Assembly (NCBI GenBank): GCA_030762895.1
Contig: CM061063.1
Coordinates: forward strand, 213,016,667-213,080,666
DNA from: Sophora flavescens
Taxonomy: Eukaryota; Streptophyta; Magnoliopsida; Fabales; Fabaceae
Direction of reading: 5' to 3'
Length of the DNA: 64,000 bases
Below are positions 31,996-44,870 of this stretch, piece after piece (positions within the stretch are counted from its first letter, which is position 1; each line of letters opens with the position of its first letter). Made by a program: the position numbers and the translations under genes. The notes under the pieces were generated by a model. It worked only from the letters and a program-made list of their open reading frames with translations. It did no database searches and was not told the origin of the DNA.

Positions 31996-33775
31996 GACAT
32001 TTCTTCCCAAGTCAACCCTCTCATTAGTCTTCATCGTCCTCTTGTTGGTGCATAGGTCCTTGAGAAATTTGGCATATCCGGGCACTTGCTTGATCACATC
32101 CAACAGAGGGATATTAACACCCACCTTTCTTAACACATCAAGAATTGCCTTCTCTTTATCTTCACCACCACTCTTCAAATTTTTCTGGATTCTCGTGTGG
32201 GAATGGAATGGGTGGTCTATACACTCTCTCGTTTCAACTTCAACAAGAGGCTCGGGGAGTAGCCTCAACAAGAGGGCTCGTGGAGTAGCCTCAACAGCTT
32301 TCTTCATTCTTTCCGAGTGGCCTCAACAACCTTTCCGGACCTCGGAGATATAGAACTCACATTGGGGTTGGAGGCATTAGGATTGATCACCGGTCTTTGG
32401 CCGGGCAGTGGGTTGTTCTTTGACCTTGCTTTATATTATTTATGTCTCGTAGCCATCTGTCCAATCTGTGTATGCAATGCCTGAATACTCGCATCCGTTC
32501 TCTGCTGAAATTGTGCCTGTGAGGCCTCGGAATCGTGCTCGGAACTGTCCTATTTGCTGCTGAAATCGTAGATTTTGTGCAGCCATTTGTGCAGCCATTT
32601 TATTGAGCATGTCATCTATCAAGGTCCGGAGGGTGCGAAGTGGTCACCGGAGGATTCCGAGGTGCCATCGGTTGTTGGGATGAGTTCCCATACCGCAGAT
32701 TAGGATGATTACTCCAGCTGGGATGGTACCTATTTGTTGAAAGATCCCGAATCTGTCAGATTCGCCCGGTTATTGCCCCGATTATACCGATGGACTGCAA
32801 AGGCTTGAGGTGATTCAAGATTTGATCCTCCTTGCAAAATAGGACAAGCTTCATATGGGTGCTCGGGAGAACCGCACATGCCACACAATACCGCAGGCTG
32901 CACCCTATCCATTGCCAATTTCTCTACCAAGGAAGTGAGCCTGTCAATTCTATCATCACGGTCATGGCTGGAAGAAGAAGTGCGGATCTCATGTACACCT
33001 CTAGTCTCAATGAATTTCTTCTTGTAGTGAATTGCTGGGAATTTAATGACATGTTCTCAATAAGTTGCTTAGCAAAGCAGATGGAGTCTTGTCAACCAAT
33101 GCTCCCCACCGGCAAGATCCAAAATATTCCTATCCATAGGCTGCAATCCTTCATAAAAATATTGGATGAGGAGCTGTTCGTAAATTTGGTCTTTGGGGGC
33201 AACTAGATGTCAATCGCTTGAACCTCTCCCAATACTCAGCTAGCGACTCATTTCCTTGCCTTATTCCACAGATTTCTTTCCTAATTGCAGCGGCTCTCGG
33301 AGGCGGGAAAATATTTCTCCAGGAAGAGCTTCTTCAAGTCATTCCATGTGGTAATGGAATTTGGCGCAAGGTATAAAAGCCAATCTTTTGCAGCTCCCTG
33401 GAGTGAGAATGGAAAAGCCTTCAACTTGATATGATCCTCGGTTACTCCTTCGGCCTCAAAGTTGTGGAGCGGACAACTTGGAACTCCTTCAAGTGCTTGT
33501 GTGGATCTTCACCGCAAGACCATTAAATCTAGGCAACAAATGGATTAGCCCAGATTTTAACTCAAAAGGGGTGTCAAGCACCAGGATAAGCAATGCACAA
33601 ACCATTGTAATTCACATCGGGGCAGCAAGCTGCCTCAAAGTCCTTTGGTCTCCCATGTTTTCAAAAGCAGTTTTAAAATTGGTATCACTACTAGTGCTAG
33701 CCCGAAATTCCCTACGGAGTGTGTGCAATGTTCTTTCAATTTCCGGGTCAAAATCACACGATTCAGGCAATTAGA
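31996..33775 (-). pseudogene. gag: Element C gag with zinc knuckle (broken)
   Basis: Minus-strand pieces in several frames. The gag core with KAFPFSLQGAAKDW-like sequence lies near 33360-33420. A glutamine-rich helix (MAAQMAAQNLRFQQQIGQF) is at 32550-32620, a knuckle CGMCGSPEHPYEAC at about 32840-32890, and the linker VPGYAKFLKDLCTNKR at about 32030-32080. The order of knuckle and helix matches Athila-type gag. Multiple frameshifts; not functional as read. Confidence 0.75.
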
Positions 33776-33866
33776 CCTAGTAGCCGGACCAATTCAAAAC
33801 AAAACAGAAAATAAAAGAAAGAAAAGAAAAGAAAATAAAAACAAATTGAGAAAAATAACAACTCGT

Positions 33867-33886
33867 AGTCCCAGAACGGCGCGCCA
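33867..33886 (-). promoter_or_regulatory. Element C primer-binding site, degenerate tRNA-Asp type
   Basis: Minus strand TGGCGCGCCGTTCTGGGAC, five bases inside the 5' LTR. It differs from the site of A and B by a 2-base insertion and two changes. Confidence 0.75.
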
Positions 33887-33891
33887 ATTTT

Positions 33892-35126
33892 TGGTCATTT
33901 GTCGCGCACGCGCCAAAAAGGACGAGTGGGTTTAAAAGTGTAGTATAGTGCGACAACTCGGATGTCGTCTCTCAAGGACTCTGAGAATATTACTTTTCAC
34001 AAAAAAAATCAGTTTTGGGGGGGGGGGGGGTTTGGATTGGAGTGCAAAATAAGAAACAACAAAACAGAGCAATCAAAAACAAGGCAGTTGAAAAGGGATT
34101 ATCAATAGTCAAAAACAGATTAATCTATTGCTCTTGATTTCCCACTATCATAGGTTCATACAATTTCCAGGCCCTAAGCAAATTCTTATCCCCTCCCGGT
34201 TGTAGCAACAATTTACAAACGAAACTATCGCATGAGATACATGTCCCTATTCCCGAATTAAACAAACGGGGTTAAGCCCTCATGAACTAAACGAACATGA
34301 ACGTACACACGCGAATTAAACAAACGCGATTGATTATAGGAACATGATATCACCGGAAATAAATCAATACAATGCATTATACTCCTGAATTAAACAAGCA
34401 GAAATACAAGGCATGGCATTGAAGAGGGAAAAGCATACAAAACAGGAAAGTATAAGAACCTCAAGTATGTGGAAATCAATTACAATAGATCAATCCTAAG
34501 AATTTAGTTCTCCATAACACAAACGAAATTACAGAGAAAAGTGTAAAACAGAAGATGGAGAAGCAAGAATCTCTACAAAATATTCAGAACAGCCTTTTAT
34601 ACAAATTCAGAATTCAGATGGCTCGCGAGGCGAGAAAACATTCGCGAGGCGAATTTCATAAACAGTCAGCAACCCTTGGCATTCTCGCGAGGCGAAGTGA
34701 CTCTCGCGAGGCGAGACTCTTCAGCTTCAAAACTGCCACGGCCATGACCTTCAACACGGGCAAGCCGTGATCGTCTCTGACTTTTTCAGGTTTGGAAGAC
34801 TCGCGGGGCGAGACCTTCTTCGCGAGGCGACCCAGAGACTTAGCAATTTCTTGGAACATCAAGGCTCGGGTCGCGAGGCGAGCATGGCTTACGCGTGTCT
34901 AATCCCCTGTTCTTTATTTTCTCAACTTCTACTTAACCTGAAAACAAGGAAATAAGCATAAGTGTATTATTTTGACTTAAAACTTGCTAAATTAACTTAA
35001 AACTACTCTAGAGACTCAAAACCTTGCTTGAGGACAATCTAATCTAATTTGGGTAAAAATACGATATAATTTGCACAAAACCCTGGTCATACTAGCTATA
35101 AAACTAGATGAGCCAGAGGCTTATCA
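33892..35126 (-). repeat. Element C 5' LTR
   Basis: 1235-bp partner of 28513-29727, ending at the target-site copy ACGAC. It has a longer G-run at about 34017-34030 than the partner and a few substitutions near 34850-34905. Confidence 0.9.
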
Positions 35127-35308
35127 ACGACCTTAATCAATATGGCCAACAGAAACGAAAACATAACTGAAACATAACTGAGAAGATAAGGTAAATAAAA
35201 CACCAACTGGGAATGGGAATCTGGGAATCTAAACTCAAAAGAAAAGCTCAGAAGCCAAGACTAACGGACCACTCAAAACAAAGCCTCCAACCACTACCAA
35301 TGCCTACG

Positions 35309-35731
35309 TCACTCGGAGTGGCCACAAACGCTCCCACAAGAAGAAGTCTCCGGCTCCGGGTCAATCACCTCTCCTCCGTCATCCAACGGGACATCCTCCT
35401 CCTCAATATCCAAAGGGTGATAACCCGCCTCGAGCTCCTCATCCCACCAGTCGTCTACCAGCTCATGAGGCTCCTCCTCGAGATCCTCTTCGGGATCTTC
35501 TTCAGGATCTTCCTCCACCGGTTCCTCCTTTTCGGCTCGCAGGCTCAACGTGAGGGTGAAGTAGACCGGCTTCCTGTAGCGTGTTCGGTACAACCATGGC
35601 GGTGGAAGAATCACGTTCCTGGATTCCACCAAGTGGATCCTCCTAACAGTGCTCTCCATGTATATTAGCTTCAGTAGTAGTGATTGGCCCCTCGATACGT
35701 CGCCGTAGTCGCATTCGCGTCCATCCTCCAA
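35309..35731 (-). other. unrecognised acidic ORF inside solo LTR I
   Basis: A minus-strand frame of about 140 codons, open after an upstream stop, without an ATG at its first position (the first codon is TTG). It reads WLYRTRYRKPVYFTLTL, then a run of glutamate-rich repeats (EEDPEEDPEEDLEEEP), then ELVDDWWDEELEAGYHPLDI. I do not recognise the family. No equivalent is seen in the related LTRs of element F. It could be a chance frame in GC-richer LTR DNA or a captured fragment. Confidence 0.3.
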
Positions 35732-37594
35732 TTCCCAATCCCGTCGGCCTCGTCAAAAGTCTCTCGTCCGTGTGACCTCGGTACAAGAGGGACAAAAGGG
35801 TCCATCTAAAACATACGCATACCCGGTACGAGGAAAATAAAAGAACATACAGACATGCAAAAGTGAGATACCGTCATAAGATATATCCCACAACAACCAT
35901 ATACATGATACATGCAACACGAAATCAGATCAACAGTTAAAGCATGCATAATCATCATAATATAACAGTGTTATATCAAGGGGTCCTCAAGCCCGTAAAA
36001 TCAGTTTTCGAAAATGTGCATGACACTTCAATATCAGGCTCTATCCTAATCTCATGAGATCACAACACCATGTTATCACTGGAGAAGATAGAGTTGGTCA
36101 AGCTCTGCCACCGGCTGTTGCCACCGCATCCCGATGACCACTGGCCTCTTGGTCAGACAACGCCACATGCCCTTAACGAAATAGCTAGCAATGTGACTGA
36201 CTCTCAGATACCCCATGGGTATCCTCAATAAGCAAAGGCATGTCTGCCAGGGGAAATGCATATGAATAAAAACTTTCCTTTTAAGGTTTTTCTTTGTGTA
36301 AATATTTCACTGTCAAAGCTCAAAGCTAATGACTTAACATTATTTCCCCATCACTTGAAAACGTAGAAACATAGGACACACAGTCCGAATGCTCAATCCC
36401 AACACCTAGACCGTGGCCGCAGTCAAGGTTTGTGGTAATGGAAATCAATATACTTTTAGTCATGTTTTACTTATCATGCTAAGGACAATAGCCCACAACA
36501 ACGGAAATCAGAACGAACTGTCCTCGATTCCGCGAATTGGACTTGAAGTCCATAACATTACGAATAGGACTTTACGGTCCCGAATTAACACTGATCCAAG
36601 ATCACGTGCTAAGCATGGAAAACTAGAGGCGACGTCTCACGTCTAGATTCCTATTCTTTTAGTACTTATCTTTCATTTGACGAAAACAATTTTCGAAATC
36701 GAAAGCCTCGATAACCTATGCTGGCTATCGGAAAGTTTCTAAATCATTTGAGAGAAAACCTTTTCTTTTGAAAATCCTTTATAAAACGTTTTTGAAACAC
36801 TTTTAACTTTGAAAATCCCCAATAGGATATTGTAAAATATTTTCGAAAGTTTTCACTTAAAACACATAGTTCGAAAAGGGTTTTTCTCTTGCATTCTAGA
36901 AATCACTAAAACTATATTGTCACATAAAACAAGTACTTTTAAACATTCAAGCTTTTTGGAAAAGAACACCCATCCTTTCATCTTCAAAGCTTATTAAGGT
37001 TTTTAATCCTTATTAATGATTGAGCACAGACACACGTCCGCTTAGCAAACTTCAAACAACAACAACAGTATGTACACATATATATATTCACAGTTCAATG
37101 CCAATATCACAGTTCATCACAGTTATACATCTCAACATATATAACGATACAGTTCAACTTCATATAATAGCATAACATTTCGGATAATCCAAGTAACCCA
37201 ATAACAGTCAAGTAAACAATTAATCAAATACACACATGCATACAGTTATTGAATATCTTTCTGAAATCCCCTCTTACCTCAAAAGACGATAAGGGTTCCG
37301 ACTACGAAAACTAAGGATCACGAACGTCCAGCAGAATCGAATCTAAGGTTACACACATGAAACCATAGGTTAGATTTTTAATCAAAGAACACTAGCCACA
37401 AGGCATAGGTTCGGTTTTCAACAATGGTTTTGGATTAAGGTTTTCCAAAAATCATGCAACTTATGGATTTATGATCCTTAAGTGCTAGGAGTTCTTAAAA
37501 CACCAAAAGTTTAACAAGTTTGAATCAAGAATCCCACTAAGTCATCAACTTAGGGTTTCGGTTTTCATCCTCTAAAATAGGTTAGGATGTTCTA

Positions 37595-37950
37595 AATTTT
37601 CCAATCTCTTTAGGTTAGCATCCATACCTAGTAAGGAGCCTAAAAACTTGATCATTTTGGAAAAATGAAAAAATCAAATACCCTAGGCCACAAACACTAC
37701 CATTCGGCCTTGAGTAAAAATGAGGGTTAGAGGTTTTCAAACTTTCCAATCTCTTGGATCTAGCATCCTTATACATCAAGGAGCCCAAATCCATGATCAC
37801 TTTGGAAAAACCTCAAAGTACATATAACAAAACACTTAGAGTTTTCACTTTTTCATGAAAATACATAAAAGTTTCTAAACTTTTCCAATCACTTAAACCT
37901 AGCATCCTTATGTACATAGGAGCTCTTGGTCATGATCATGTTGGAATAAC
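37595..37950. repeat. degenerate tandem repeat in solo LTR I, unit about 140 bp, three copies
   Basis: The string CTTTCCAATCTCTT...TAGCATCC(T/A)TA...AAGGAGCC...TTGATCA/CATGATCA...TTGGAA recurs at about 37597, 37738 and 37876. Confidence 0.7.
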
Positions 37951-38995
37951 ACTCAAACACAAGCTTAACCAAGCAAAGATGAAACAAAACTCATATGGCA
38001 CAAAAGACATAGATTCTGTGCAGTACAGAAAATGGTGTTCGAGATTTTTGTTTTCCACAAGATTTTAGTATGTTGTAGAGGAAGTAAAAATAAGAATATA
38101 GAAATTGGTTTCACCTCAATCGGAGTTTTCTACAATTTTTGAGAATTTTTTGAAGTTTAAAAGCATATTATGAACTCAAAACATCAACTATGAAAATAAA
38201 GCCAAAAATTGAAAAACAAATGGTACAGGGACATTACCCTTACCAATATGAACAACTTTGATGAAGAACACAACTTGAAAAACTTAGTAAAAATGGTACC
38301 TTTAGTTGTGTGAAGAAGAAGATGAATAGTTGTAAAAAGTGTTTTTTTTTTTTTTTTGTGAAAGGAAGCAAAAGTGTGAAATGGTTACACTTTGAAACTT
38401 AAATAGAAGAAGGAAAAGAGAGGGGGAGGGCATCAGTTTTGGGGCAGATTGGAGGGGAGAGAAGAGCTTGACTTGGTTGAGAAGAAAGGAGGTATGGTGT
38501 AGGTAAGGTGTGTGTAAGAAAGTATGGTGATTTGACTTGATTGGTGTAAGGAAGGTATGGCCATGGACATGCCTATGTCATAGCCTTCACATCAGTCAAT
38601 CTACTCCATTTTTGCTCTGCTCCAACATGCATCAGATGAATTTCCCGATCGTATTTCCCGACGATTCGCCCGGGTAATACTCGGAAATTCGGCCCCGAAC
38701 AAGATTTCTCAAAACACTCCAAACCCACACAAAACATAAAAAAACACTAATCGTCTCGTTCACGAGTCAATATTAGGTCTCTAGCTCAGTAAACTCGTAC
38801 TGGCTTTGAAAACCCAGACCGGCTTTCGTCTGAATTTTATACCGAAAATTTTACTGTGACTTCATACAGTAAAATAACACAAGAAAATGATTTTATTTAA
38901 AATAAAATCATCCTCTGGATTTTATCACAATTAAATACATTAAAGCATGAATTTACTAATAATTAAGCACACGAAAAACAAGGTGTTACAATTAT

Positions 38996-41900
38996 CAAAA
39001 AGCGGGAAAAGTATTTTTTTTAACTCTAATATGGCATATATCGACTAAAGTGATAGTCAAATTTTAAGTTTAAGATATAAGCTATTGCATGCATATATCA
39101 GATATGTACGGAAGCAAAAATGCCAGGAGAATCAAGGAGATGAAAAACATTCATACTTTCAAGAAGAGAGTTTTAGAGATATAACACGATTTAAAAGAAA
39201 ATTCTCCCCCTTGACAAGTATATAATGTTGTATATTTATATTTCTCTTAAACATGCAAATATTTCTCCCCTTTTTGAAAACAATTTTTCAAAATATCATT
39301 TTATTTATAGGAGAAAGCATATAAGCACATTTAATTTCAACAAGTATTAAACAATCCGCAAAATTGAATATCATAAGAGATTAGGGATTGAGATACTTAT
39401 TGAATATATTGTGATGCTTCTTATTTGCAACCGGATTTTGCACTTGTAGTATCTTCCCTTGAGCTTTCATTTCATGTTACTGGTTTAAGGTCTTTCCTTG
39501 CTCATCTTTATTCAATTATGCTTTTGTTCATATGTGTTTGTAATTCTAAAATATTGATTACATCATAATCACTTATGAGGCTCTCGACTTGCCAATATTT
39601 AGCTGCTCATGTGTTTACGAATCTCTCTATTTAAAATTGTAGCAAGTATAGATGTTTGATTTGTAGGCTTTAACTTCAACAAGCTAAAAACTCATTCTTA
39701 TCTCTTGTCATGTGCTTCAATTGACCACTCTCAAGATATCAATTTGAGTTCTTGGTTTTTAAGCACACCTACAAAAGCCTTGAGAAAGATTCTTTTGGTA
39801 TCCAATAAGTTTTGGATCCATAGGGTTAGTCATTGAAGATTAATTCACTATGCTCTTATGAAGATCAATAATGAGTAATATGAGCATGACAGTTAAACAG
39901 TCAACTAGCATCAATTACAATTTTTAAGAGCATGCTTGATTTTATGTAGTATAGAAAATTTAAAGCATAGCAAGCATGTTTGATGGTGAAAGACCCTTTG
40001 TAAAGTACTTCACAGTGATAACTATGTAATTGGATCTATCAATCAAATAGTTAATTTCACATAATCAACTTGTCATTTAATTAATAGTGATAATTTTCTC
40101 AATACTTGGTTTAATATGTTTTAAGATGATTATCATATAAGTATTGCATTTAAAAACTCCAAGACATGTGTATGATGATTTCATAAAATTTCATGTATAT
40201 TGCAACTAAATCATCATGAGGGATAATGATAGAGATCACCAATCTAGTCACGATAACATATTTTGAACCTTGTGTTTGAATCTCCATGAGTCGTGATATA
40301 ATTGATTTTTGGACTTCATAATCGATTATGAGCTCCGCATAATCGGTTATTGAAATCGATTTTAACTTCTCTGGTTGTCCCCCTTTTTTTGTGTGTAATC
40401 GATTATCTCCGAGTGTAATCGATCACTGCTCAATTTTTCACAACTTTGTCAATCTTTTGGGAGAAAACCTATAGCCTATTTTCACACTTCAATGCACATA
40501 TTAGAAATAACAAGGTGAGATTTAAAGAAGATTGATTTGATTTTCAAATCTTTGTACAAATTTGGCAAGAGATATTTAAGAATGAAAGGTGCCAAATTTA
40601 TTAAACACGTACAATCTTAATGAATTTTCATTTTTATATTTGTGGTATATTTAAAGATTTCCATAAAAAAAGTCAATTTTGAATTTCAAATTATATCACA
40701 TAAAATTTTGAAAATATCCAAAGAAATTTGAAATTTGAAATTTAAATTTTTTATTTGAAATCTTGAATCATTAAAAAGTAATATCATCATTATTTTTGTT
40801 GATCTTTTAAGTTTTTAAAATTAATTCTTAAAATATTTTTGGATAACTCAACTTCAATGATTCATTACCACAACTTTAATGATTTTGAAATTGAAAATCT
40901 GTGGAATATTAATTCATGGCAAGAAATTAAATTTCCAATAAAATACAATCATGAATTAATTGATAATTGATTCTTAAACAGATTTTTGCAATCAGATTCA
41001 AATTTATAGAAAAGATGAAGAGATAGTAATTTTGAATTTCAAAATATATCTTAATAAAATTTCGAGTATAACAAAGAGATTTTAATTTGAAGTTTGATAT
41101 TTAAATCTCAAAGATTTAATTCTGTTTATTATGACATTCAATTTCAAAATTTGATCATCTAAGTTTCAAAAAACAATCCTTAATAGATTTTTCAAATCAA
41201 TTAACATTAAGGATTTATTACCACAATCTTAATGATTTAAAATTTGAAAAGATATGTGGTTTATTAATTCATGATGAGAAAAAAAAAATTCAATAAAGTA
41301 TGATCATGAATTAATTACTAATTGATTCTTAAAATAATTTTCAATCAAATTTGAATTTGAAAAAGGTGAAGAAATGATAATCTTTGAATTTCAAAATATA
41401 TTTTCATAATTTAAAATTTTGAAGGTAATTTGAATTTTGAATTTAAAATCTCAAAAATTGATTTCTCTTTATTATGATTTTCAAAAGATATTTTAAATTT
41501 CAAAAATTAATTCTTTTTATCTCTCAATATCATGTTTTTACTTCAACAATCTTGATGTTTTTCAAATTTTGAAAATGTGTTTAATTACTTCATAGACTAG
41601 AAGTTATATTTTTGATAAATCATGTATTAAATTACAAATTCATTTTCAAATCAGAATTTTTTGAAAATTAGTAAAAATAATAATTTTCAAAATAAATTAG
41701 TATAAAAGAGTTTAATGCCAAATCAAATTTGAAATGTTTTGAATTTGGTATCTTTAAAATGATTAGAAAATTAAATAAGATATGATATCTTAATGAAACA
41801 TTTATTAGAAAATTAATTAGGATTTTATTTTAAGAAATATTTTTCAAAAATTCCATATTTTCGTAGCATAATCGATTATGATAACCGATTACTATGCTTC

Positions 41901-42082
41901 TGTCTATCTTCCCTAATTTCCTTGAGGATGCATAATCAATTATCCCATTCGATTTCAATTTTCATAACAAGGAAGATTTGAAACTTATTCAAATTAACCA
42001 TAACATGCTTCAAATAATAATCAAACATTATACAAGCACATTCATGGCATTTAGCACAAAGTTCATCCATCATGAAAGAGTT
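38996..42082 (-). other. Element E AT-rich interior, no gene
   Basis: Three kilobases of low-complexity AT-rich DNA with many TTTGAAATTTGAAAT-like strings. AATCGATTA-type dyads occur at 40319-40425 and 41868-41945. No polymerase, integrase or other domain is seen on either strand. Confidence 0.6.
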
Positions 42083-42477
42083 TCATAAACAAATTGTCAT
42101 ATTCATATCGGAATTATTGCAAGGAATATCTCTATGTTTCATCTTGAATAAGTTCATATAGGCATCTTTATCATCATACCTCCATTTAGCAAATTTCACA
42201 TTTGAGCACATATGGAAAGTAGAAGATAGAGTTACCTCGTTGCTTGAATTCACAAGTTTATCTTTTCTTACCAACTTTTGATTGAGCTTGAATTTAGCTC
42301 TTGCATCATATATCTTGTTCTTTGAATTGTTCGTCAAGAGACTTTTGCTTCTTCTATTGGTAATTGCATTTTTGACTTTGTGAAGCATTCTTCTTGATGT
42401 CCTTTTCTTTAGCAAGATAGATTGTTTCTCCATTGTGGAATTTTCCTGCAAATATGAAGTAATAGAGAGACCTTATG
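42083..42477 (-). pseudogene. Element E coding remnant downstream of gag
   Basis: In minus sense reading continues in frame from the gag piece across the site of element D, with one stop just after the junction. It encodes a lysine-rich segment (LLKKRTSRRMLHKVKNAITN) ending with SDMNMTICL. I recognise no domain. It lies where copia protease would be expected, so it may be a diverged or frameshifted start of pol. Confidence 0.45.
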
Positions 42478-42482
42478 GTACC

Positions 42483-42861
42483 TGTTCCTGCCAAGATCCG
42501 TTTTGTCCGAATCTCCATAGAACGTGAAACCAAGGGGGTTATTTTATGATTTGGGCTTGACAGAATTCAGTGATTCCGGTCCTACGTATCCCAGTGGGAA
42601 TCAAAGCCAGACGTAGTTCTAGGTTCATCCCTTGGAGGGGGTGATCTCGATCCCTTCATTTTGTGTCGGACGAGTACTAGGGAGCAAGGACTGTTTCATA
42701 GTCTCTTGGTCGACGCTAGTTCCTCTAACACGCTTTAGGGAGAGTCACCTATCTTGAGTGAAAAGGTCCTCCTCTTATGAGGGGTACTGCCCCTTTTATA
42801 ATTTCTGGACTGGGCCGGGTACTTGGGCTCGGTGGCCGGGTTAATAACCTTGGCCAGTACA
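42483..42861 (-). repeat. Element D 3' LTR
   Basis: 379 bp. It has a TATA box in element sense (TTATAAAAGGGG, about 42789-42800). The PPT follows immediately on the right (AGCTTGGGGGGCTTG in minus sense, 42862-42877). Confidence 0.92.
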
Positions 42862-43439
42862 CAAGCCCCCCAAGCTCTGAGCTTAAACAAGCGAAAGAGC
42901 TGACAAGTATTAAACCGAGCCGATACTTCGCCATGTGGACTTTCTTCCTTCCTTATTTCAAGCTGTTACTTCAACCGAACCTGCCTTCCTTTTTGTATTT
43001 TAAGGCTTTGAACTCGGCCTCAATTTTACTTTCGGCATTGTGCACGGTTCCTTTAATAATTTCAATGGCTCGAACTCGGCCTTTAGGCTCAGACTTGGCC
43101 TTAAGAAATTTAATGGCTCGCACTCGGCCACCAGGCTCAAACTTGGCCTTAAGAATTTGACTGGCTCGAACTCGGCCACGAAAATAAGATGCCTGCCGAG
43201 TAAATACCTCGGCAAGATAAGAGAAAATAAAGCAATATTCGCAATAAATTCTTTTATTGGATGGAGTCCGCGGTGTGCCTCGTTAAAACCTCCCCGGTCA
43301 AAGCCCTTTTTGGGACAAAATACCGAGGTAGGAAAAAGAGTACAGCACCCGACTATATACATCAACTGCAGCTTAGTGCAGTGATCGGGCTGTGATCCAA
43401 GCTGGAACTTCTCCAACTCCTCAACGGGCTATGTCAATT
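42862..43439 (-). other. Element D 3' region adjoining the PPT
   Basis: Non-coding. It holds a few loose copies of the GGCTCGNACTCGGCC motif (43063-43185) and a segment (43186-43250) that resembles 45862-45930 at the far end of the array, so the array is bracketed by related sequence. Confidence 0.55.
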
Positions 43440-43864
43440 CTCGGGTCTAGTTCAACCGAGCTGACAGAATTTTCAGACTTGTCTTTTCCCCTGTCTATTC
43501 ATAATTAGTACTAGTTGAGAGATACTCGGTCGAACTATGTTTTGGTGGAGGAGTTTTGAATGAGGGGGTAAGCCCTCTATTTATAGAGATCTCTCAGGAT
43601 CAAGCTCCGAGATAAGCGGAGAAATATTAGGATCGAGTCCCCGATTCTGCGGGGTGATATTCGGATCGAGTCATTTATGGTGATCCAGAGGACCGAGATG
43701 TCCCTCCCTGGCGGGCCGAGTCCGAGTACTTATCTTGGTGGCCCGGTGTCTTGATATGTCCTCGGCCCCTGGAGGAGTTTGGGCTAGGGCCCATAGTCGG
43801 GGTAAGCTCGGTCAACCCGAGGTATAGGCAAGTCCTCGGGATTACATTCTCGGCCAGTACACAA
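43440..43864 (-). repeat. LTR-like segment inside element D
   Basis: It ends CGGCCAGTACA followed by ACAAGCCCCCCTGAGCTCCGAG, the same junction seen at the true LTR/PPT (42851-42880). It has its own TATA box (TCTATAAATAG in minus sense, about 43577-43589). The rest differs from the 379-bp LTR. It is a diverged LTR or a duplicated LTR end. Confidence 0.5.
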
Positions 43865-43984
43865 GCCCCCCTGAGCTCCGAGCTTGAATAAGCGAAGGAG
43901 CTGATAAGTATGAAACCGAGCTTATTCTTCGGCCACACAAACTTTGTTCTTTCTTGATATTCGTATTTGATTTCAATAATTTAC

Positions 43985-44870
43985 AGGCTCAAACTTGGCC
44001 TTTAGAATATATTCGGCTCGAACTCGACCGCCAGGCTCAAACTTGGCCTTTAGAATATAATCGACTCGGACTCGGCCGCCAGGCTCAAACTTGGCCTGTA
44101 GAATTTAATGGCTCGTACTCGGCCACAAGGCTCAGACTTGGCCTGTAGAAGATAACTGGCTCGGACTCGGCCGTTGGCTCGTACTCGGCCACCAGGCTCA
44201 GACTTGGCCTGTAGAAGATAGCCGGCTCGGACTCGGCCGTTGGCTCGTACTCGGCCACCAGGCTCAGACTTGGCCTGTAGAAGATAGCCGGCTCGGACTC
44301 GGCCGTTGGAATTGAACGGCTCGGACTCGGCCGCCGGGCTCAAACTTGGCCTGTAGAAGATAACCGGCTCGGACTCGGCCGTTGGCTCGTACTCGGCCAC
44401 CAGGCTCAAACTTGGCCTGTAGAAGATAACCGGCTCGGACTCGGCCGTTGGCTCGTACTCGGCCACCAGGCTCAGACTTGGCCTGTAGAAGATAACCGGC
44501 TCGGACTCGGCCATTGGAATTGAACGGCTCGGACTCGGCCGTCGGGCTCAAACTTGGCCTGTAGAAGATAACCGGCTCGGGCTCCTGCTGGCCTGCATTA
44601 CCGGCCACCAGGCTCAAACTTGGCCTGTAGAAGATAACGGCTCGGACTCGGCCGTTGCCTCCCACTCGGCCACCCGCCTCACACTTGGCCTGTAGAAGAT
44701 AACCGGCTCGGACTCGGCCGTTGGCTCGTACTCGGCCACCAGGCTCAAACTTGGCCTGTAGAAGATAACCGGCTCGGACTCGGCCGTTGGCTCGTGACTC
44801 GGCCACCAGGCTCGACTTGGCTTGTAGAAGATAACCGGCTCGGACTCGGCCGCCGGCTCACACTTGGCCC
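43985..44870. repeat. Element D tandem array 1, 66-bp unit
   Basis: Unit landmarks GGCCTGTAGAAGATAACCGG, CTCGGACTCGGCC, GGCTCGTACTCGGCC and ACCAGGCTCA. The GGCCTGTAGAAG string repeats at exactly 66-bp spacing (44141, 44207, 44273 for its GCCT), with truncated units interspersed. Because 66 is a multiple of three, long frames with GRVRAGYLLQAK repeats appear on the minus strand; these are array by-products. Confidence 0.92.

Larger units (their letters stand above)
28513..35126 (-). mobile_element. Element C: non-autonomous gag-protease LTR retrotransposon
   Basis: LTRs start TGGTC and end CTTATCA, flanked by a perfect duplication ACGAC (28508-28512, 35127-35131). On the minus strand the interior encodes a gag remnant with zinc knuckle, a linker and an aspartic protease, but no reverse transcriptase or integrase. 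LTR, PBS and 3' UTR are homologous to A and B. It is inserted in solo LTR I. Confidence 0.92.
28271..38990 (-). mobile_element. Solo LTR I (chromovirus-type, about 4.1 kb net) split by element C
   Basis: The termini TGTGACACCC (28271) and GGTGTTACA (ending 38990) are flanked by a perfect duplication ATTAT (28266-28270, 38991-38995). Removing I rejoins the E sequence. Net of element C the length is about 4.1 kb. Shared landmarks in the same order but inverted (ATCTCATGAGAT, TATATCCCACAACAACCATA, the GGTATCTCAC region) show homology to the 3.8-kb LTRs of element F. With no internal region or second LTR, it is a recombination-derived solo LTR. Confidence 0.82.
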
